Source of the DNA: Atherinomorus stipes
Taxonomy: Eukaryota > Chordata > Actinopteri > Atheriniformes > Atherinidae
Reading direction: 5' to 3'
Assembly (NCBI GenBank): GCA_023101725.1
Contig: JALJCO010000083.1
Span: 538,501 to 602,500 of the forward strand
Length of the DNA stretch: 64,000 bases
The notes below the pieces were generated by a model. That model saw only the letters and a list, made by a program, of their open reading frames with translations, was not told where the DNA came from and ran no database searches. The translations under genes were made by a program, and so were the position numbers. Below, piece after piece: positions 36,291-47,922 of this stretch (position 1 is its first letter; the number at the start of each line of letters is the position of its first letter).

Positions 36291-37158
36291 TAAAGGAATA
36301 GTACACCCACAGAATGATGTGCGTTCATATTCTACTCACCCTCATGCTGAGCAAGACTCTGGAGCACTTTTTTAATATCTCAAGTGCAGCCAGAGATCGG
36401 ACAGGTTTTCGTTTTCCCCCAACTTTCAGTGGAGTTGACCATGACTGAACCAAAAAACTCCGCAAAAACTTTGCTATCTTCCTCCATACTCCTTGTCCAG
36501 TGTAATCCAAGTGTCCTGAGTGGGTAGCGCCCAAAATTTACTCCAAACGACAATTTATTATATCTTTATAGCCTAAAAAGTACTACATTGCACTTTCTGT
36601 TTGTGTGTTTGTGTGAGTTAACGACGCTATGGAAACCGCCGGCGATCAGCACCTACTCTGCCGATAATGCAAGGGTAGAAGAAGAAATTAGCTGTTTACA
36701 TTGTGCTAAGAGCGAACGAGCTGCAGACAAACACAAGATGGGTTGGCTATTGATTTAAAACAAAGAAAAAACAAAAAAGAGTGAGCGATCTCATCTGCCG
36801 CGGCTCCAGTAGTGTCCTGAACTCGCCAGGGTGCACTTTGTGGCAGCTAGATGTAGTACTGTTTAGGCTATAAAAATATAATAAATGATGTCATTTCAAG
36901 TAAATTATGGACGCTTCCCACTCAGGACACTTGGATTACATTCGACGAGCGGTATGGAGGAATATTGTCAAGTTTTTTGTGGACTTTTATGGATCTTTTT
37001 GGTTCAGTTGCTGGTGAACTCCATTGTATGAAAGCTGGGGGAAAATGAAAATCTGTCCGATCTCCGGCTGCATTTGAAATATTAAAAAAGTGCTCCAGAG
37101 TCTCCAGAGTGAGTAGAAAATGAACGCACATCATTCTGTGGGTGTTCTATTCCTTTTA
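36291..37158. mobile_element. Complete long-inverted-repeat (foldback) element
   Basis: Arms of about 300 bp (36291-36590 and 36850-37158) are near inverted copies. The left arm starts 'taaaggaatagtacacccac' and the right arm ends with its complement ('gggtgttctattcctttta'). Landmarks such as 'cactcaggacacttggatta' occur in both orientations. The spacer is about 260 bp with an A-rich part. This is the teleost 'aaggaatagttcaccc' type of repeat. No transposase is encoded. Partial copies are at 56062-56342 and 63462-64000. Confidence 0.85.
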
Positions 37159-37908
37159 GTAAAGTGAAGGAGAAGGTGGAAACAAAGCTGTGTGAGAAAA
37201 ATAAAACGGTCTCAAGGAGAAATTGAACAGAAGGAAGGCAATACACTGCTGGATTTTGAGTGAATGTTTATTATCCCCACTTTGCTCTGTTTGTGTATAC
37301 CTGACCCTGCAAGGTCAAAAAACACCTTCCTGCAGCTCTAATGACGAATATGGAGCAGAAAACTGTACAAAAGCACAATGGAAACTGTGACATGAGAGAA
37401 TTGTACAAGGCCAAGAAAGGACAGTTTTGTTGAAGCGTCTGTGTGCAATTATTTACTTTCTATCTTATGTACTCATACTTTTTTCCAGTTATCCAGTGTA
37501 ATCTGCTAGCCGGTTATACAGCACCACTGTTGCCATCAGATTATTTACATGTCAGGTTAATTTTGTAAATTTGTAACTCCCTGAAATTATTTTCATTTAT
37601 TTGGTTATAATTGCATATAATTTAAGATAATTTAAGTTTTTGTTTCCCTTTTTATTTTACTCTGCCTGCCTTATAAATGACCCCAGATTACAGAATGAAT
37701 GCAAATCTAGTCTCCATTAGTTCATTAGAAACGGTTAGTGTCCCACAACTTAACTGTTTTAAATGCATCATTTACTACATATTTCACATCTGTACATTAC
37801 ATACGTTAAATTACATGCATTACATTTTATAGGTCATAAAGTAGAAGCAGTCTGAAGAAGTCATGGCATGTAAAAATCCACAAGCATGTATATACAGGTA
37901 TGTATTAG
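37159..37908. other. Gene-free AT-rich stretch
   Basis: Nothing recognised. Confidence 0.5.
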
Positions 37909-38808
37909 GGTTGCAACAATACATATATTTAATTTAATAAAATTAAATATCAATTTTAATGGAAATGTTCCATATTCAACCTTTTAAAGGGAACGTTTAG
38001 GAGTTTTGACATACAGGTAAGGCCTCATTTTCGAGTGAGCCAGGGTCCTACTTATCACTAGAGACAGTTTCATCTTATATTCTTTTTACTGGTGATCCCC
38101 AATGCTAATGCTAGCATAAGTCAATAGGAATCTGCTAGCCTGTCATTAATAACAATTGTATCCACTCCACAGAACACCCGAGGCAAATCAGTTATAACAC
38201 CAGGCTATCTGTGTAAATGCTGTGTTAACAAAATAATGCTACAAATAAAACTTATGTTGAATTGCGTTTCATTTTGACAGTAAAATGTCTCATCGGCAAC
38301 ATATTTTTACTTCCGGTATTTGGCAGTTGAGTGATATCATCTGGGGTTACGTGTACGAAGGAATTTGATAACAGTAGCAGCTACTGTAAAAATCAACACT
38401 TATAAACCATGTTGCCTGTTACTGTTCTTAATTCTGTAAACTAACGAACTGTTGAAAATGTGCGAAGACTGCGGCACGCTTCTGTTTGTTTTGAACCGCA
38501 TCGCTCTCCTGTCTTTCCACCCAGACGCAATGTATCATTCTGCTGCTGGTGAGAAACTAGTTCCTCAACATGTAATGTGTAATTTGTGATACAAGGTCAG
38601 TTTTATTTGCACTTCCCCTTTTAGAGCCATTCAGGAGTCAAAAGAGCCGGTTCTCTGAAAAGAGCCGGACTTCCAATTACTAATAAGCACGATTAAAAAA
38701 AGGTATGAAATGTTTTTTTTATTATTATTATTTAAAAATAATATTGAAATGGACACTAAAGTATCGAACTGAGCAGTGATTTTTTTTTTTTTTTTTTTTT
38801 TTGTATCG
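37909..38808. mobile_element. hAT-like element, composite
   Basis: The left end 'agggttgcaacaatac' and the right 'gtatcgttgc' form inverted ends. The interior carries a different motif pair, 'caaaagagccggttctctga' (38639-38658), typical of another hAT end, and 'aatgctaatgctagcataag', so at least one secondary insertion is likely. A T run and a GT microsatellite adjoin the right end. Target duplication is not readable. Confidence 0.45.
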
Positions 38809-38837
38809 TTGCGTGTGCGTGTGTGTGTGTGTGTGTT
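38809..38837. repeat. (GT)n microsatellite
   Basis: Imperfect GT/GC start leading into about 10 GT units. Confidence 0.85.
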
Positions 38838-40420
38838 AGGTTTGACTTGTTTGTTGCGATGGCCGTGTAGCTTATAGATTTAGCTCCAGAGTCTGTTCTG
38901 TACTGAAGGTAAGACTAGTTATAAATACTTCACATAACCTAACTTTGACATGACTGAATAAACAAAAGTCTAATCTAGGTCTCCTAGATGAAGGTGAGGC
39001 TAACTGAATCACTAACGCATAAGTAGAGACTTGTTTGTTGGTTACTAATGTGCCATGTAAGATCCTGCTGTCAACGTTCAGATTCTGCTCGTTTCTCTGC
39101 ATCTTTTTATAGCAACAGGTTCTGGTCTGGTTGGTTTTAGAGGACTTTTTGGTACTAATGTATGCTGTTTGACTTTTAAAGGAAAAGGGCTTTTCAGTGT
39201 TTTGAATATGTGATGTAACCTTGAGGTCAAACGGAGCATTTAAGACTGTATAAACACGCCTCCATGTGCGTATATTATTTCCTTCAGTGTTTCAGGCTTC
39301 GTCCAGCCTTCATTTGTAACATCCTCCTGAAAACCCTGCTTAGCTTTCTGTTTAGTGATGCTACATTTTCTCCCTCTCATCATCCTCTATTTTTATTCCC
39401 CCACCTTTGTTGCCATGGTGTCATCATGTTTGCAGATTAGAAGTGATTTGTGTCTGGTTTTGCCAAATCCTTTTCAACCGCCTGATATTTTCTTCAGCAA
39501 GGCATTCCTTTTTATTTGCATCCATAATCTGTGTTAGTTATAATTTAACAATTTGGTCGTGAAGTTTGCATTAACTTAATGAGACGGTCTGTCTCTGTGG
39601 TTCCATTTCTGCAAAAGACACTTAAAGCCCTTTAAGTGTGAGCTAACTGCAGCTAGAAGCCTTATTTATAATTGTAATGGCTTATGCATGGCTCTCAGGC
39701 TGAACTCAGTCAAAACAGCCTTAAGTACAGGTAAATGCTCAAGTGGAATAACAGCAACATTATGGATTATTTGTCTTTTCTCCAGTCAAATGAGCAGCTG
39801 GATTCAAACACTGCTGTTGTGCTTCAGTAGAAAATATCCAATGGAGAAGTAAGGAGGGGAAAAAAATGTTAATAAGAGATCTTTGCCAAGGTTGAAGTCT
39901 TCACATTATTATTACTGCAGTGTTTAAAGAATAAACACATTCTTTTAAGGTGTGTTTGAGCTGTTTTGAAATAATGAGACTTGTTTGCCATCTGAATGTT
40001 GTTTTTAAGTGGATTTCAAAGGAGAATCTAAACACAGATCAATGGCACAGCAGCTGTGTCTCCCACTGAGCATCGATAACAAACAGAAGGAAGGAAAAGA
40101 AAAGGGAAGCGTAGAGACCAGCAGCTAAGACGGATGCCAGGGATTCTTCAATGCTCTGAAGAAAAACAGAAAAAAAAGAAAAACTTGCCAGAATCTACTT
40201 AAAGTAGAGTTAACTCTAAGTAAGGAGTAAATTCAGTAAGAGAAAAATCGAATTTTCCTATGTATACATCTTTTGATTATTCCTTTCTGCAGGGACCCTC
40301 CTGGACTTTCACACTCTTTTCTAGGTGATATTAAGACTTTGACTTTGTCTTTAAACCTGATTTAGCTACAGCAACTTTAGAAGTACAATAATGCAATACA
40401 ACAAGCATCAATATATATGC
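38838..40420. other. Gene-free stretch
   Basis: No recognisable gene or element. Confidence 0.5.
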
Positions 40421-41511
40421 TATATTGCCAAAAGTATTTGCTTGCCCATCCAAATTGTCAGAATCAGGTGTTTCGCTCTCAGGAGATAAAGTGAATTCCA
40501 GCGTGGAACTGTGATAGGATGCCACCTGCGCAACAAATCCAGTCGGGAAATTTCCTCACTCCTAAATATTCCACAGTCAACTGTCAGCTGTATTACAAGT
40601 AAATGGAAGTGTTTGGGAACGACAGCAACTCAGACACGAAGTGGTCGGCCACGTAAACTGATGGAGCAGGTCAGTGGATGCTGAACTGCATGGTGTGAAG
40701 AGGTGGCCAACTTTCTGCACAGTCAATCACTACATACCTCCAAACTTCATGTGGCCTTAAGATCAGCTCAAGAACAGAGGGCTTCATGGAATGGGTTTCC
40801 ATGGTGATCAGCTGCATCCATCCATACATCACCAAGTGCAATGCAAAGCGTGAACGGAGTGGTGTAAAGCAGCCGCCACTGGACTCTAGAGCAGTGGAGG
40901 CGTTCTCTGGAGGGACGAATCACACTTCTCCATCTGGCAATCTGATGGAGGTGTCTGGGTTTGGTGGTTGCCAGGACAACAGTCCTTTCTGACTGCAATG
41001 TGCCAAGTGTGAAGCTTGGTGGAGGGGAGATTATGGTGTGGGGTTGTTCTGCAGGAGCTGGGCTTGGCCCCTTAGTTCCAGTGAAAGGAACTTTGAATGC
41101 TTCAGCATACCAAGACATTCTGGACAATTCCATGCTCCCAGCATTGTGGGAACAATTTGGAGCTGGCCCCTCCCTCTTCCAACATGACTGTGCACAAAGC
41201 AGGTCCATGACCTGGATGCAGAGTCTGGTGTGGAGGAACTGGACTGGCCTCAACCCCATAAAACACCTTTGGGATGAATTCGAGCAGAGACTGAGAGCCA
41301 GGCCTTCTTGTCCAACATCAGTGTGACCTCACAAATGTGAGGAAAAATGGTCAAAATTGCCCATAAACACACTGTTAAACCTTGTGGACAGCCTTCCCAG
41401 AAGAGTTGAAGCAGTTCTAGCTGCAAAGGTGGACCAACATCATACTGAAAGGAATGGGATGCTGCTGAAGCTCATATGTGAGTCAAGGCGAGCGAATATT
41501 TTGGGCAATAT
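40421..41511 (+). mobile_element. Tc1/mariner element, nearly full length, dead
   Basis: The left terminus TATTGCCAAAAGTATTTGC (from 40423) and the right terminus 'gcgaatattttgggcaatat' are inverted repeats matching at 17 of 20 positions. This is the abundant fish Tc1 family whose ends read 'ttgccaaaagtatt'. It encloses a broken transposase gene. TA is present at the left edge. Several internal deletions relative to the family's usual layout leave it about 1.09 kb long. Confidence 0.9.
40472..41425 (+). pseudogene. Tc1-like transposase pseudogene
   Basis: Family-typical segments can be followed in order across changing frames. The N-terminal helix-turn-helix region is at about 40472-40680 ('agtgaattccagcgtggaac' and so on). 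The catalytic-domain segment lies at about 41020-41320, with the peptide block MVWGCSAGAGLGPLVPVKGT followed by NASAYQDILDNSMLPALWEQ. The 'PDLNPIEHLWDE' block is degraded to GLNPIKHLWDEFEQRLRA, altering the residues next to the third acidic position. The C-terminal 'LPRRVEAVLAAK' part is at 41385-41425 in a shifted frame. Frameshifts and a lost start make it inactive. Confidence 0.9.
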
Positions 41512-41584
41512 CTGTCTATCCAAGGCTTCGGATCAGGTTTCTCAAGGTGTGTGTTGGCTGTTCAGCGTTGGAGATGCCAAGCCT

Positions 41585-41968
41585 CCCTGAAGACAAAGCA
41601 AGTTTCTTTAAATAACATTTCATGTGCAAGACAGTTCAAATGTAAAACAATAGATTGGTTACAACGGAGTAGAAGTAATAAAAGGACAGAAATTAAAGAG
41701 GAAAAACCTTCAAGCTTTAAAGAAACAGAGCAAATCAGAACTGTTAAATAAAAACTCTTCACATGAAGCTGAGAACAGGTGGCTCTTTAACCTGGAGTGT
41801 TTCAGCTGATCTGAGGCTTTCTGGGAGTTTTGTTCCAGACATGTTGAATATAGATGCTGAACCCAGCTTCTCCAGGTCTGGTTCTGACCCCGGGAAGACT
41901 GGATCCAGATGAGCTGAGGGGTCTGGTGGGTTCATACTGGGTCAGGAGGTCACTGTTTGTTCCTAAAC
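41585..41968. repeat. LINE-derived or related interspersed repeat
   Basis: Blocks such as 'taataaaaggacagaaatta' and 'ttctggttctgaccccggga'-like text resemble a repeat common in fish immune-gene loci and thought to derive from LINEs. I cannot define boundaries or orientation. Confidence 0.35.
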
Positions 41969-41969
41969 C

Positions 41970-42771
41970 ACATGTGTCAAACTCATTTTAGTTCAGGAGC
42001 CACATATGGCACAGTTTGATCTCAAGTGGGCCGGACCAGAAAGTTACCACAAAATAACCGATAAATAATGAAAACTGCAATGTTTCTCTTTATTTTAGCA
42101 CATTGTCAAGATGTTTATATTTAAAGAACTTTCCTTTTAGAAAAAAAATGAAGAAGAAATTTATTGAGGAACATATGTGGTTTTAACAATATTTTGCCTC
42201 ATTTGATTAAATATATTTTTCTTTATTCATTTTATGTATTACTTTGTCAACATTTTATGTATTTTATATGACAAAATATTTATATACATTTTGATACAAT
42301 CTCATATAAATATAAATGTATAAATTAATTTTTCCTTTAAACTTCCCAAATATTATTATTTTTTGTATATGTACAGTATTTATATATTTTATTATCATTA
42401 TTATCAAGTCATTCAAATATGAGACAAAACCACAACTGTAATATTGTATCACAGGTATCTGGAACTAAAAAATACCATATTTCACATTATGAATGGGGAC
42501 TTTTCAAGAAAAATTAGGTTTCCGCATGTGTGAAGTAATCCTGACCTCGTAATAAAAACTGAGGTCAGATATGTACCTCAGTTTGTAATCATGAAAAACT
42601 TCACATTTAGACATTTGAAAAGATCACAAACTCTGGTGGACTAACTAGAAACTATAGTTTGTTTATTCTTTTAAATGTGACTTTTAATAGTTCACTTCGG
42701 CTGGACCCTCTGGTGGGCCATGTCCTGGACTGATGTGGTCCAGGCTCGTACAACCAGGTTGGGGAACCCTG
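41970..42771. mobile_element. hAT-like 'gtgtcaaactcattttag' element
   Basis: The left end 'catgtgtcaaactcatttta' and the 'caagtgggccggaccagaaa' block are the well-known fish 'gggccgga' type. The right end, 'aggttggggaaccct', belongs to the similar 'aggggttccccaacc' type rather than being the inverse of the left. Two related elements may therefore be fused, or the right end has been replaced. The interior is AT-rich and non-coding. Confidence 0.65.
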
Positions 42772-43092
42772 CTTTAATGTGTCAGATAAAACTGGATAAA
42801 ATAGTTTTATTCAATTCGTGAAAGCCTCCAGGATTTGAACGGTCATTTTTAACATCACAAAGCAAGCAAGCCACATGTTACTGACATCCAGACTAAAGGA
42901 CAGACCTGCAGTGTTTCTGACGGAAGACTTTGACTGAACTTTGCTTCATTCACTTCCACAGATGAAATGCTCTCTGTCGACTTCAAATTCCACTTGTGCA
43001 AAGTTGCAGGTTGGTTTGGTATGTAGCACGCAGTGTGACTGTTACTTATTGAAATGAATATTTCATATTTTTGGAAGTTATTATAAGTTCTG

Positions 43093-43278
43093 ATGAATAA
43101 TCTGCATTTTTCCTGCAGTGGACAGTCAGAGCATTCTGAGCTTACAGAATCCAGTAAGGAATTCTCATGGGAAGCTAAGCTAAAAGCTACTTATAAGAGC
43201 ATCCTGGAAGAGATTGAAGAGGGAATTCCAGACATCTTAAACAACTTAAACGTCACATATTTGAAAAGCTCGAATTAG
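43093..43278 (+). CDS. Weak candidate terminal exon, product unknown
   Basis: 'tttttcctgcag' (43108-43119) is a good acceptor and is followed by an open frame to a stop at 43278. The peptide contains WEAKLKATYKSILEEIEEGI. It is rich in acidic and helix-forming residues. It lies beside a decayed Tc1 gene, so it may be transposon debris. I do not recognise it. Confidence 0.2.
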   Translation: MNNLHFSCSGQSEHSELTESSKEFSWEAKLKATYKSILEEIEEGIPDILNNLNVTYLKSSN

Positions 43279-43790
43279 TGACTAAAGGAAAGCAAGAGCG
43301 TAGGAGGTCTGGACTTTGACTGCTATAATAATTTGATTTTGCTGAGTTTGTTTCTCTCCAAACATTCTGACAAAGCATCTGGTCTGGTCCGTCCAAAAGT
43401 TGCTCCAGAAGCCTTGTGGGTTGTGCAAACTGAAGCGGTGCTGCCATCCTCTCACATCCTCCTGCAGCCCCTTCAAACAAGCTGAACTTGGTCAGTCTTT
43501 TTCTCATTAAAAAAATCATGAAATTTATTATCGTACATGCCACCTTTTGGTTCTGGGAGTTCTTGCATGACCTGATGATGGGGATATCCACCCCCTTAAA
43601 GGATTGGCAGAAGTCTCTCTTTCTGTAATGACGAACACCAAATAGTTTGGAAATGACCTTTTAATCCCTCCCAGATTAAAGGGCACCAACAGTTGCTTCT
43701 CTTGGATCATTGCTGATGTCTTTCCTCCTTGATGTTGTGCACCTAAATGCTGTAGAGCAGGAAACTTACCAAACTTCTGCCATTATAGGG
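43253..43790 (-). pseudogene. Second Tc1-like transposase pseudogene (other family)
   Basis: On the minus strand, text from about 43740 downward follows the N-terminus of a Tc1 transposase family that begins with a basic 'MPRRKDIS' type start. Here it reads KTSAMIQEKQLLVPFNLGG in a disrupted frame. It then jumps to the segment 'aaaaagactgaccaagttca' through 'ttttggacggaccagaccag', the mid catalytic domain. The segment 'agtcaaagtccagacctc' (43301-43318) corresponds to the conserved SPDLNP region, with intervening sequence lost. It is a different family from 40421-41511 and on the opposite strand. Confidence 0.75.
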
Positions 43791-43799
43791 GTTTGAATT

Positions 43800-44149
43800 A
43801 TTATTGTCCTCAAATGCATTTAATGAGAATCTACTGACCCTCTGAATTTATTTATGTTTAAAGTGTTCTTTTTTTCTGCAACTGCAAATAATATGACGTT
43901 TTATGTTGCAGAATGACCAGTATGTACTATAATTTACTGTGTTATCTTTTTGTCACACAGTATGCTTGAGCACGAACAGCCTTTAACTTTTAATCTTTAA
44001 GACCTACATGATGGTGGTAAATTATTATGGCTTAAATGGCGCATTCCCAAACTCATTCACAGGATTGTAAGTCAAGTAAGGTGAAGAGCTCCAGAAAAGT
44101 GGTGGGTTTTCCTGGTTGATTAAGAACTAATTGGATAAGCTGCGACTTT
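43800..44149. other. Gene-free stretch
   Basis: No feature is seen before the GC-richer block. Confidence 0.45.
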
Positions 44150-45060
44150 GCAAATCCGCCCGAACTCACAGACAAACTGGCATACATGTCCGGAGCGACA
44201 TATACTACGATCCGGGGCTTGTCAACAGCTCTGATAGGCTATTTTGTTGCTGTGAAGGCTAAACACCGCTAAGCACACGCTAATCCGAGGTAGGTCCTTA
44301 ATCCTCTGCAGACCTCATGGTACTCCCTGCGGACGCTGCCAAAGTGGCTCGTTACGAACAATCAGAGCCCCAGTTTCGTTTCTTTGGGAATATGTGCGTT
44401 TTTGTAAAGGTGTTATACTTCTGGATGACCTGTTCTGGATTACTCTCCCCCCTCCGGCTCTCCCTCTTGGTGGGCTCAGTGTTACTTCGTGGTGTTTGTG
44501 CCATCTAGGGTTATCCGCCGCTCCATTGCAGTCTTTCTGACGCAGAGACTTCGTACTTCTCCATTTGTGCGCTCTTGGACAAATAACCAACCCGAGAATT
44601 ACTGAAACCAAACTGAACTTTCTTTCCTTTTTTTCGGATTTACAGTTTTGGACAATCAAAAGATTACAAGGACATTGGCTCGTGCTACTGCGCCGCCGGG
44701 ACAACACAGAAAAAAAAATCGCCTTGTGCCATGTAGCGACACTTTCGCGCGGAAATACACAGACAAGCCCACAGAGCAGAGATCTAGTTATTTTTACTTG
44801 AAGGTGGAAGCTACAAAAATGACGCTTTGAAGCTCCGTGTCGCAGTTTGACTCCCAGCAAAAGCGCAGGTTTTTCCACAGCAGCTGCTGGTGGGAGAAAA
44901 AACACACACCAAGTGCAAAAGAAGAAGCGATATGCGGCTGGGCAGGCAGTTGGTTTTGCAGTTCGTCTTCTGGAATTAGTGGATGAATGGGAAGGGAGCG
45001 GCTGTAGCCCCCAACCTGGCAAAAAGAGAGAATACGGCGTAAAAACCTGCAGTGGCACAG
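44150..45060 (+). promoter_or_regulatory. CpG-richer block, candidate promoter and 5' UTR
   Basis: GC and CpG content rise clearly above the surroundings (for example 'tgctactgcgccgccgggac', 'gacactttcgcgcggaaata', 'ggttatccgccgctccattg'). No TATA box is obvious. Both strands contain unusually long open frames, as expected where stop codons are rare; the 247-codon minus frame at 44315-45058 has no recognisable protein features. The block ends at a strong-context ATG followed at once by a consensus splice donor. Together this resembles a fish CpG-island promoter and 5' UTR exon. No transcript evidence is available. Confidence 0.4.
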
Positions 45061-45084
45061 AATGGATAATTGTCCGTCGGTGAA
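45061..45084 (+). CDS. Candidate first coding exon (eight codons)
   Basis: ATGGATAATTGTCCGTCGGTGAAG encodes MDNCPSVK, with purine at -3 and G at +4. It ends exactly at AAG|GTAAGAG, a perfect vertebrate donor, giving a phase-0 intron. The CpG-richer 44150-45060 block would be its 5' UTR. I could not identify the gene from eight residues. If real, the rest of the window downstream is its first intron. A shorter out-of-frame start (ATGACGCTTTGA, 44819) would be an upstream ORF. Confidence 0.35.
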
Positions 45085-46559
45085 GGTAAGAGATAACCTC
45101 AGCTGTCTGATGTGTGTGTTAGTTGGGAGTGCAGGGCACTCCGCAGAGATCAGATCTGCACTTGGTAGTTTATTGCGCTGTGTTTTTTTAAAAAAATATT
45201 TCTGTTTCATCCTTTGGTGAAAGCCCTACTTCATACTTGCATGTAAACGCTTTATTATTGTAAAAAGTCCTTAAAAAATCAACGTTGAAGCGGGTTTTAG
45301 CCTAATTTGTAGAGTATAATGCCAGGTGGTGTTTATTGGATAAGGGTGGTTCACACTTCTGGATGATTACAGGTCGACTTTAGAAGGAAAGTAGCCTAAT
45401 AAGTGAAAAGCTGGTCGAGCTGTCTGACGGCGACTTAATTCAATTAGAAATGGAGGTTGCATATGAAAGAAAAATAGCTGCTGCCTATTTTTCCCTCCAG
45501 TGAGACCGAGAAAGCTGAGATTGGGCAGTTGTGGATTGTGGTAGCCTATATAGTACATTGGATTGTTAATCCTGAGTGTGTATGAACGTGCAGGTTGCGA
45601 GTGTGTATGTGAAAGAGGAAGGTAGGAAAAGCTGAGTGTGTGTTTTATTAAATATTCCTGTCTTTTTACAGTCGAGGTGTTTATTAAACTCTATAAATTG
45701 CATGAGTTGACGGTTGTGCACGCGCGTGTGTAAAAAAAGCGAGGGACTGTTTTATTTCATTACATCTGATGTGTGCAGGTCGTGTTACGAAACTCCCCTC
45801 ACCCCCTGAGAATAAATATTGGTTTGTGTGTGCGCGTGTGTGTCTGGTTAGGGGCTCAATGGCCGCCATGAGGCACTAACGCCACCACCCACTGTAATCA
45901 CCACCCTCTGGTGGATTACATGGCAGCAGCAGAATCGCAATGAGAAATCTGTCCGGAGGTAGAGAGAGTGTTCAGGACCACGGACAGCGCCAAAAAAAAG
46001 TCCAACTGCGGCAGGAGGAAGGGTTTCCGCCCCCCCCCCCCCCTCCCCCAACGATGCTTTGGTCGACATTTACATGGCTGGGTGCCTCCTAAAAGATTTT
46101 TGTAAAGCTTTTTTTTCGGGTGAAACCACGTTCCTCACGGGACAAATGAAATCAGACATAAATGGCTCACTGACGAGTCCAAACGTGTTTATTTGCAGAA
46201 ACGCATTTATTTCATTCCCATGTCCAACCATGACATTTTCAGCACAGAGGGGAAGAAGCTCAGCTAAAAAGCAGCTTTTCTGAAAATTCTCATCCAGTCA
46301 GTGCACATACAACACAGTCATGCAGAGTATCTATTCAAGTTCTCAAAGTTGCCACTGCATATTCAATTTAAGCCCATGTGTTGTTCATTTTTACAGAAGT
46401 AAGAACAGGACTGAGCAAGGGTTCCCACACATCTCATTAAATAAAAACACAGTGTGGCCCAGATTATTACTAATAATCATTAAAACAAGGGCATAATTAC
46501 TGAACTAACAGCTATGACAAGATTGATTTTATTTTCATCCATTTATGACTACGCTATGT
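45085..46559. other. Stretch without genes, putative intron
   Basis: CpG and CA/GT motifs decline gradually away from the candidate promoter. A C run lies at 46030-46043. No repeat was identified and no further exon is seen. Confidence 0.4.
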
Positions 46560-46876
46560 ACGGCTGCTGCAAAAGATTATTTTGATAATCGACTGGTCAC
46601 CGATTATTTTGGCGATTAGTCAACTAATTGGATCGTCAAAGGTTTGGACACTTTCTCATTGAATCTAACCGATAAACATGTCCAAACTTTTGACTGGTAG
46701 TGTGTGTATTAATTTATGTCAATATACAATTCCAGAAAAGCTGAGCAGACAGAAAGACGGACAAGGCAAAGAAGGTACAGTGGCAGTTTTGAGAGGAAAA
46801 ACAAAGCTAAAAGACGATAAATGATTAATGGATTATGAAATTAGTTGCCGACCGATTAGTCGATTGGCAGCCCTAA
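46560..46876. mobile_element. hAT-like element of the 'gattagtcgact' type
   Basis: The left end 'cggctgctgcaaaagattat' and the right end 'gattggcagccctaa' contain the inverted GGCTGC motif. Both ends carry 'gattagtc' and 'ataatcga' repeats typical of this fish family. A different transposon fragment sits inside (46637-46712). Confidence 0.7.
46637..46712. mobile_element. Tc1-like fragment nested in the hAT-like element
   Basis: 'ttggacactttctcattgaa' on the left and 'catgtccaaacttttgactg' on the right face each other, matching the two ends of a Tc1-like element whose end reads 'actaccggtcaaaagtttgg'. The core is missing. Confidence 0.55.
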
Positions 46877-47289
46877 TGGTGCGACAGAGACTGATTTTTA
46901 AAACCTACTGGCTGTATACTGTATATGTTTTCTGCATCTGTTAATACTCAATTTCACCAACAAAACACCACCTAGCAAGTAGGAAACATGAGCTCAGGCT
47001 ACTTTCCTGTCCTAGAAGCTTGTCCTCTTCTTGATGGTCAGTAACTGAAGTCAGTGGGGCAGAAGCCAGGCCAGAAATCACGATTTTCTTCAGAGCAAAT
47101 TAGCATGTGGTTGTTTGTTTACAAATCCAGCTCATATAAAGCAGCATTATCCGTCTTAATCAGCCTGTGAGGGAAATGCCATTTGGCTCTTTAGCTGCTA
47201 AAATCCACAAGCTTGTCAGAGTTTTTATTGGAAGCAGAACATTAATACAAATGCTTGAAACGTTCCTGTTTTAGTAGAAACCTTTGAAT

Positions 47290-47891
47290 CAGAGGCGATT
47301 CTAGGATCAGAGGTTTAGGGGTGCTGAGGTCCCGAAGAGTAGCCCAGCCAGGCAAGATAGATTTCATTGTTTTGTGCAGTTTAACACAATTTCATTCCCA
47401 CATTTGTGAAAGATCAGCAAAACTCTGTCTGGGAAAGTCTGACTCATAGGAGAGACGCTGTGATAGAAGCTGATTTCCAGCATGTTGGTCCCTTGTTCCA
47501 GTGGTGAACCAGATTCACCAAAAACTCACTTTTTCCTCCTTATTTACAAAGTTTCTGATCATTTTCAAGTTTTTTTCATCCAGCGTTCAGAAACAGTTAT
47601 TACTGCTGCTGTTTAGAAATCACAATTCAGCTTTATCTGGATGAGAGAAGCTTATTGATCTGGTGAACCAGATCCATCACAACCCCATTTATCCTCCTTA
47701 TTATGGAGATTCTGCCATTTTCCAAACTTAAATGTAGAATATTTATCATAAGAACAAATTTAGGTGGTTACTGCTGTTATATGCAATGCGGGTGCAATCA
47801 AACCATTTGTGGATTTTTGTTGTGAACATATTACATTTCAACAAAGTACAGTTCTTTTCTACTTTTCAAGTTTGTGAAATAAACTGAGTTC

Positions 47892-47922
<31 letters not shown>

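Noticed and set aside
36922..37134. Minus-strand frame whose peptide resembles one at 56112-56318
   Set aside because: The similarity comes from both lying in copies of the same foldback element; it is DNA identity, not evidence of selection on a protein.
40768..41259. 163-codon minus-strand frame
   Set aside because: It is the antisense shadow of the Tc1 transposase pseudogene on the plus strand.
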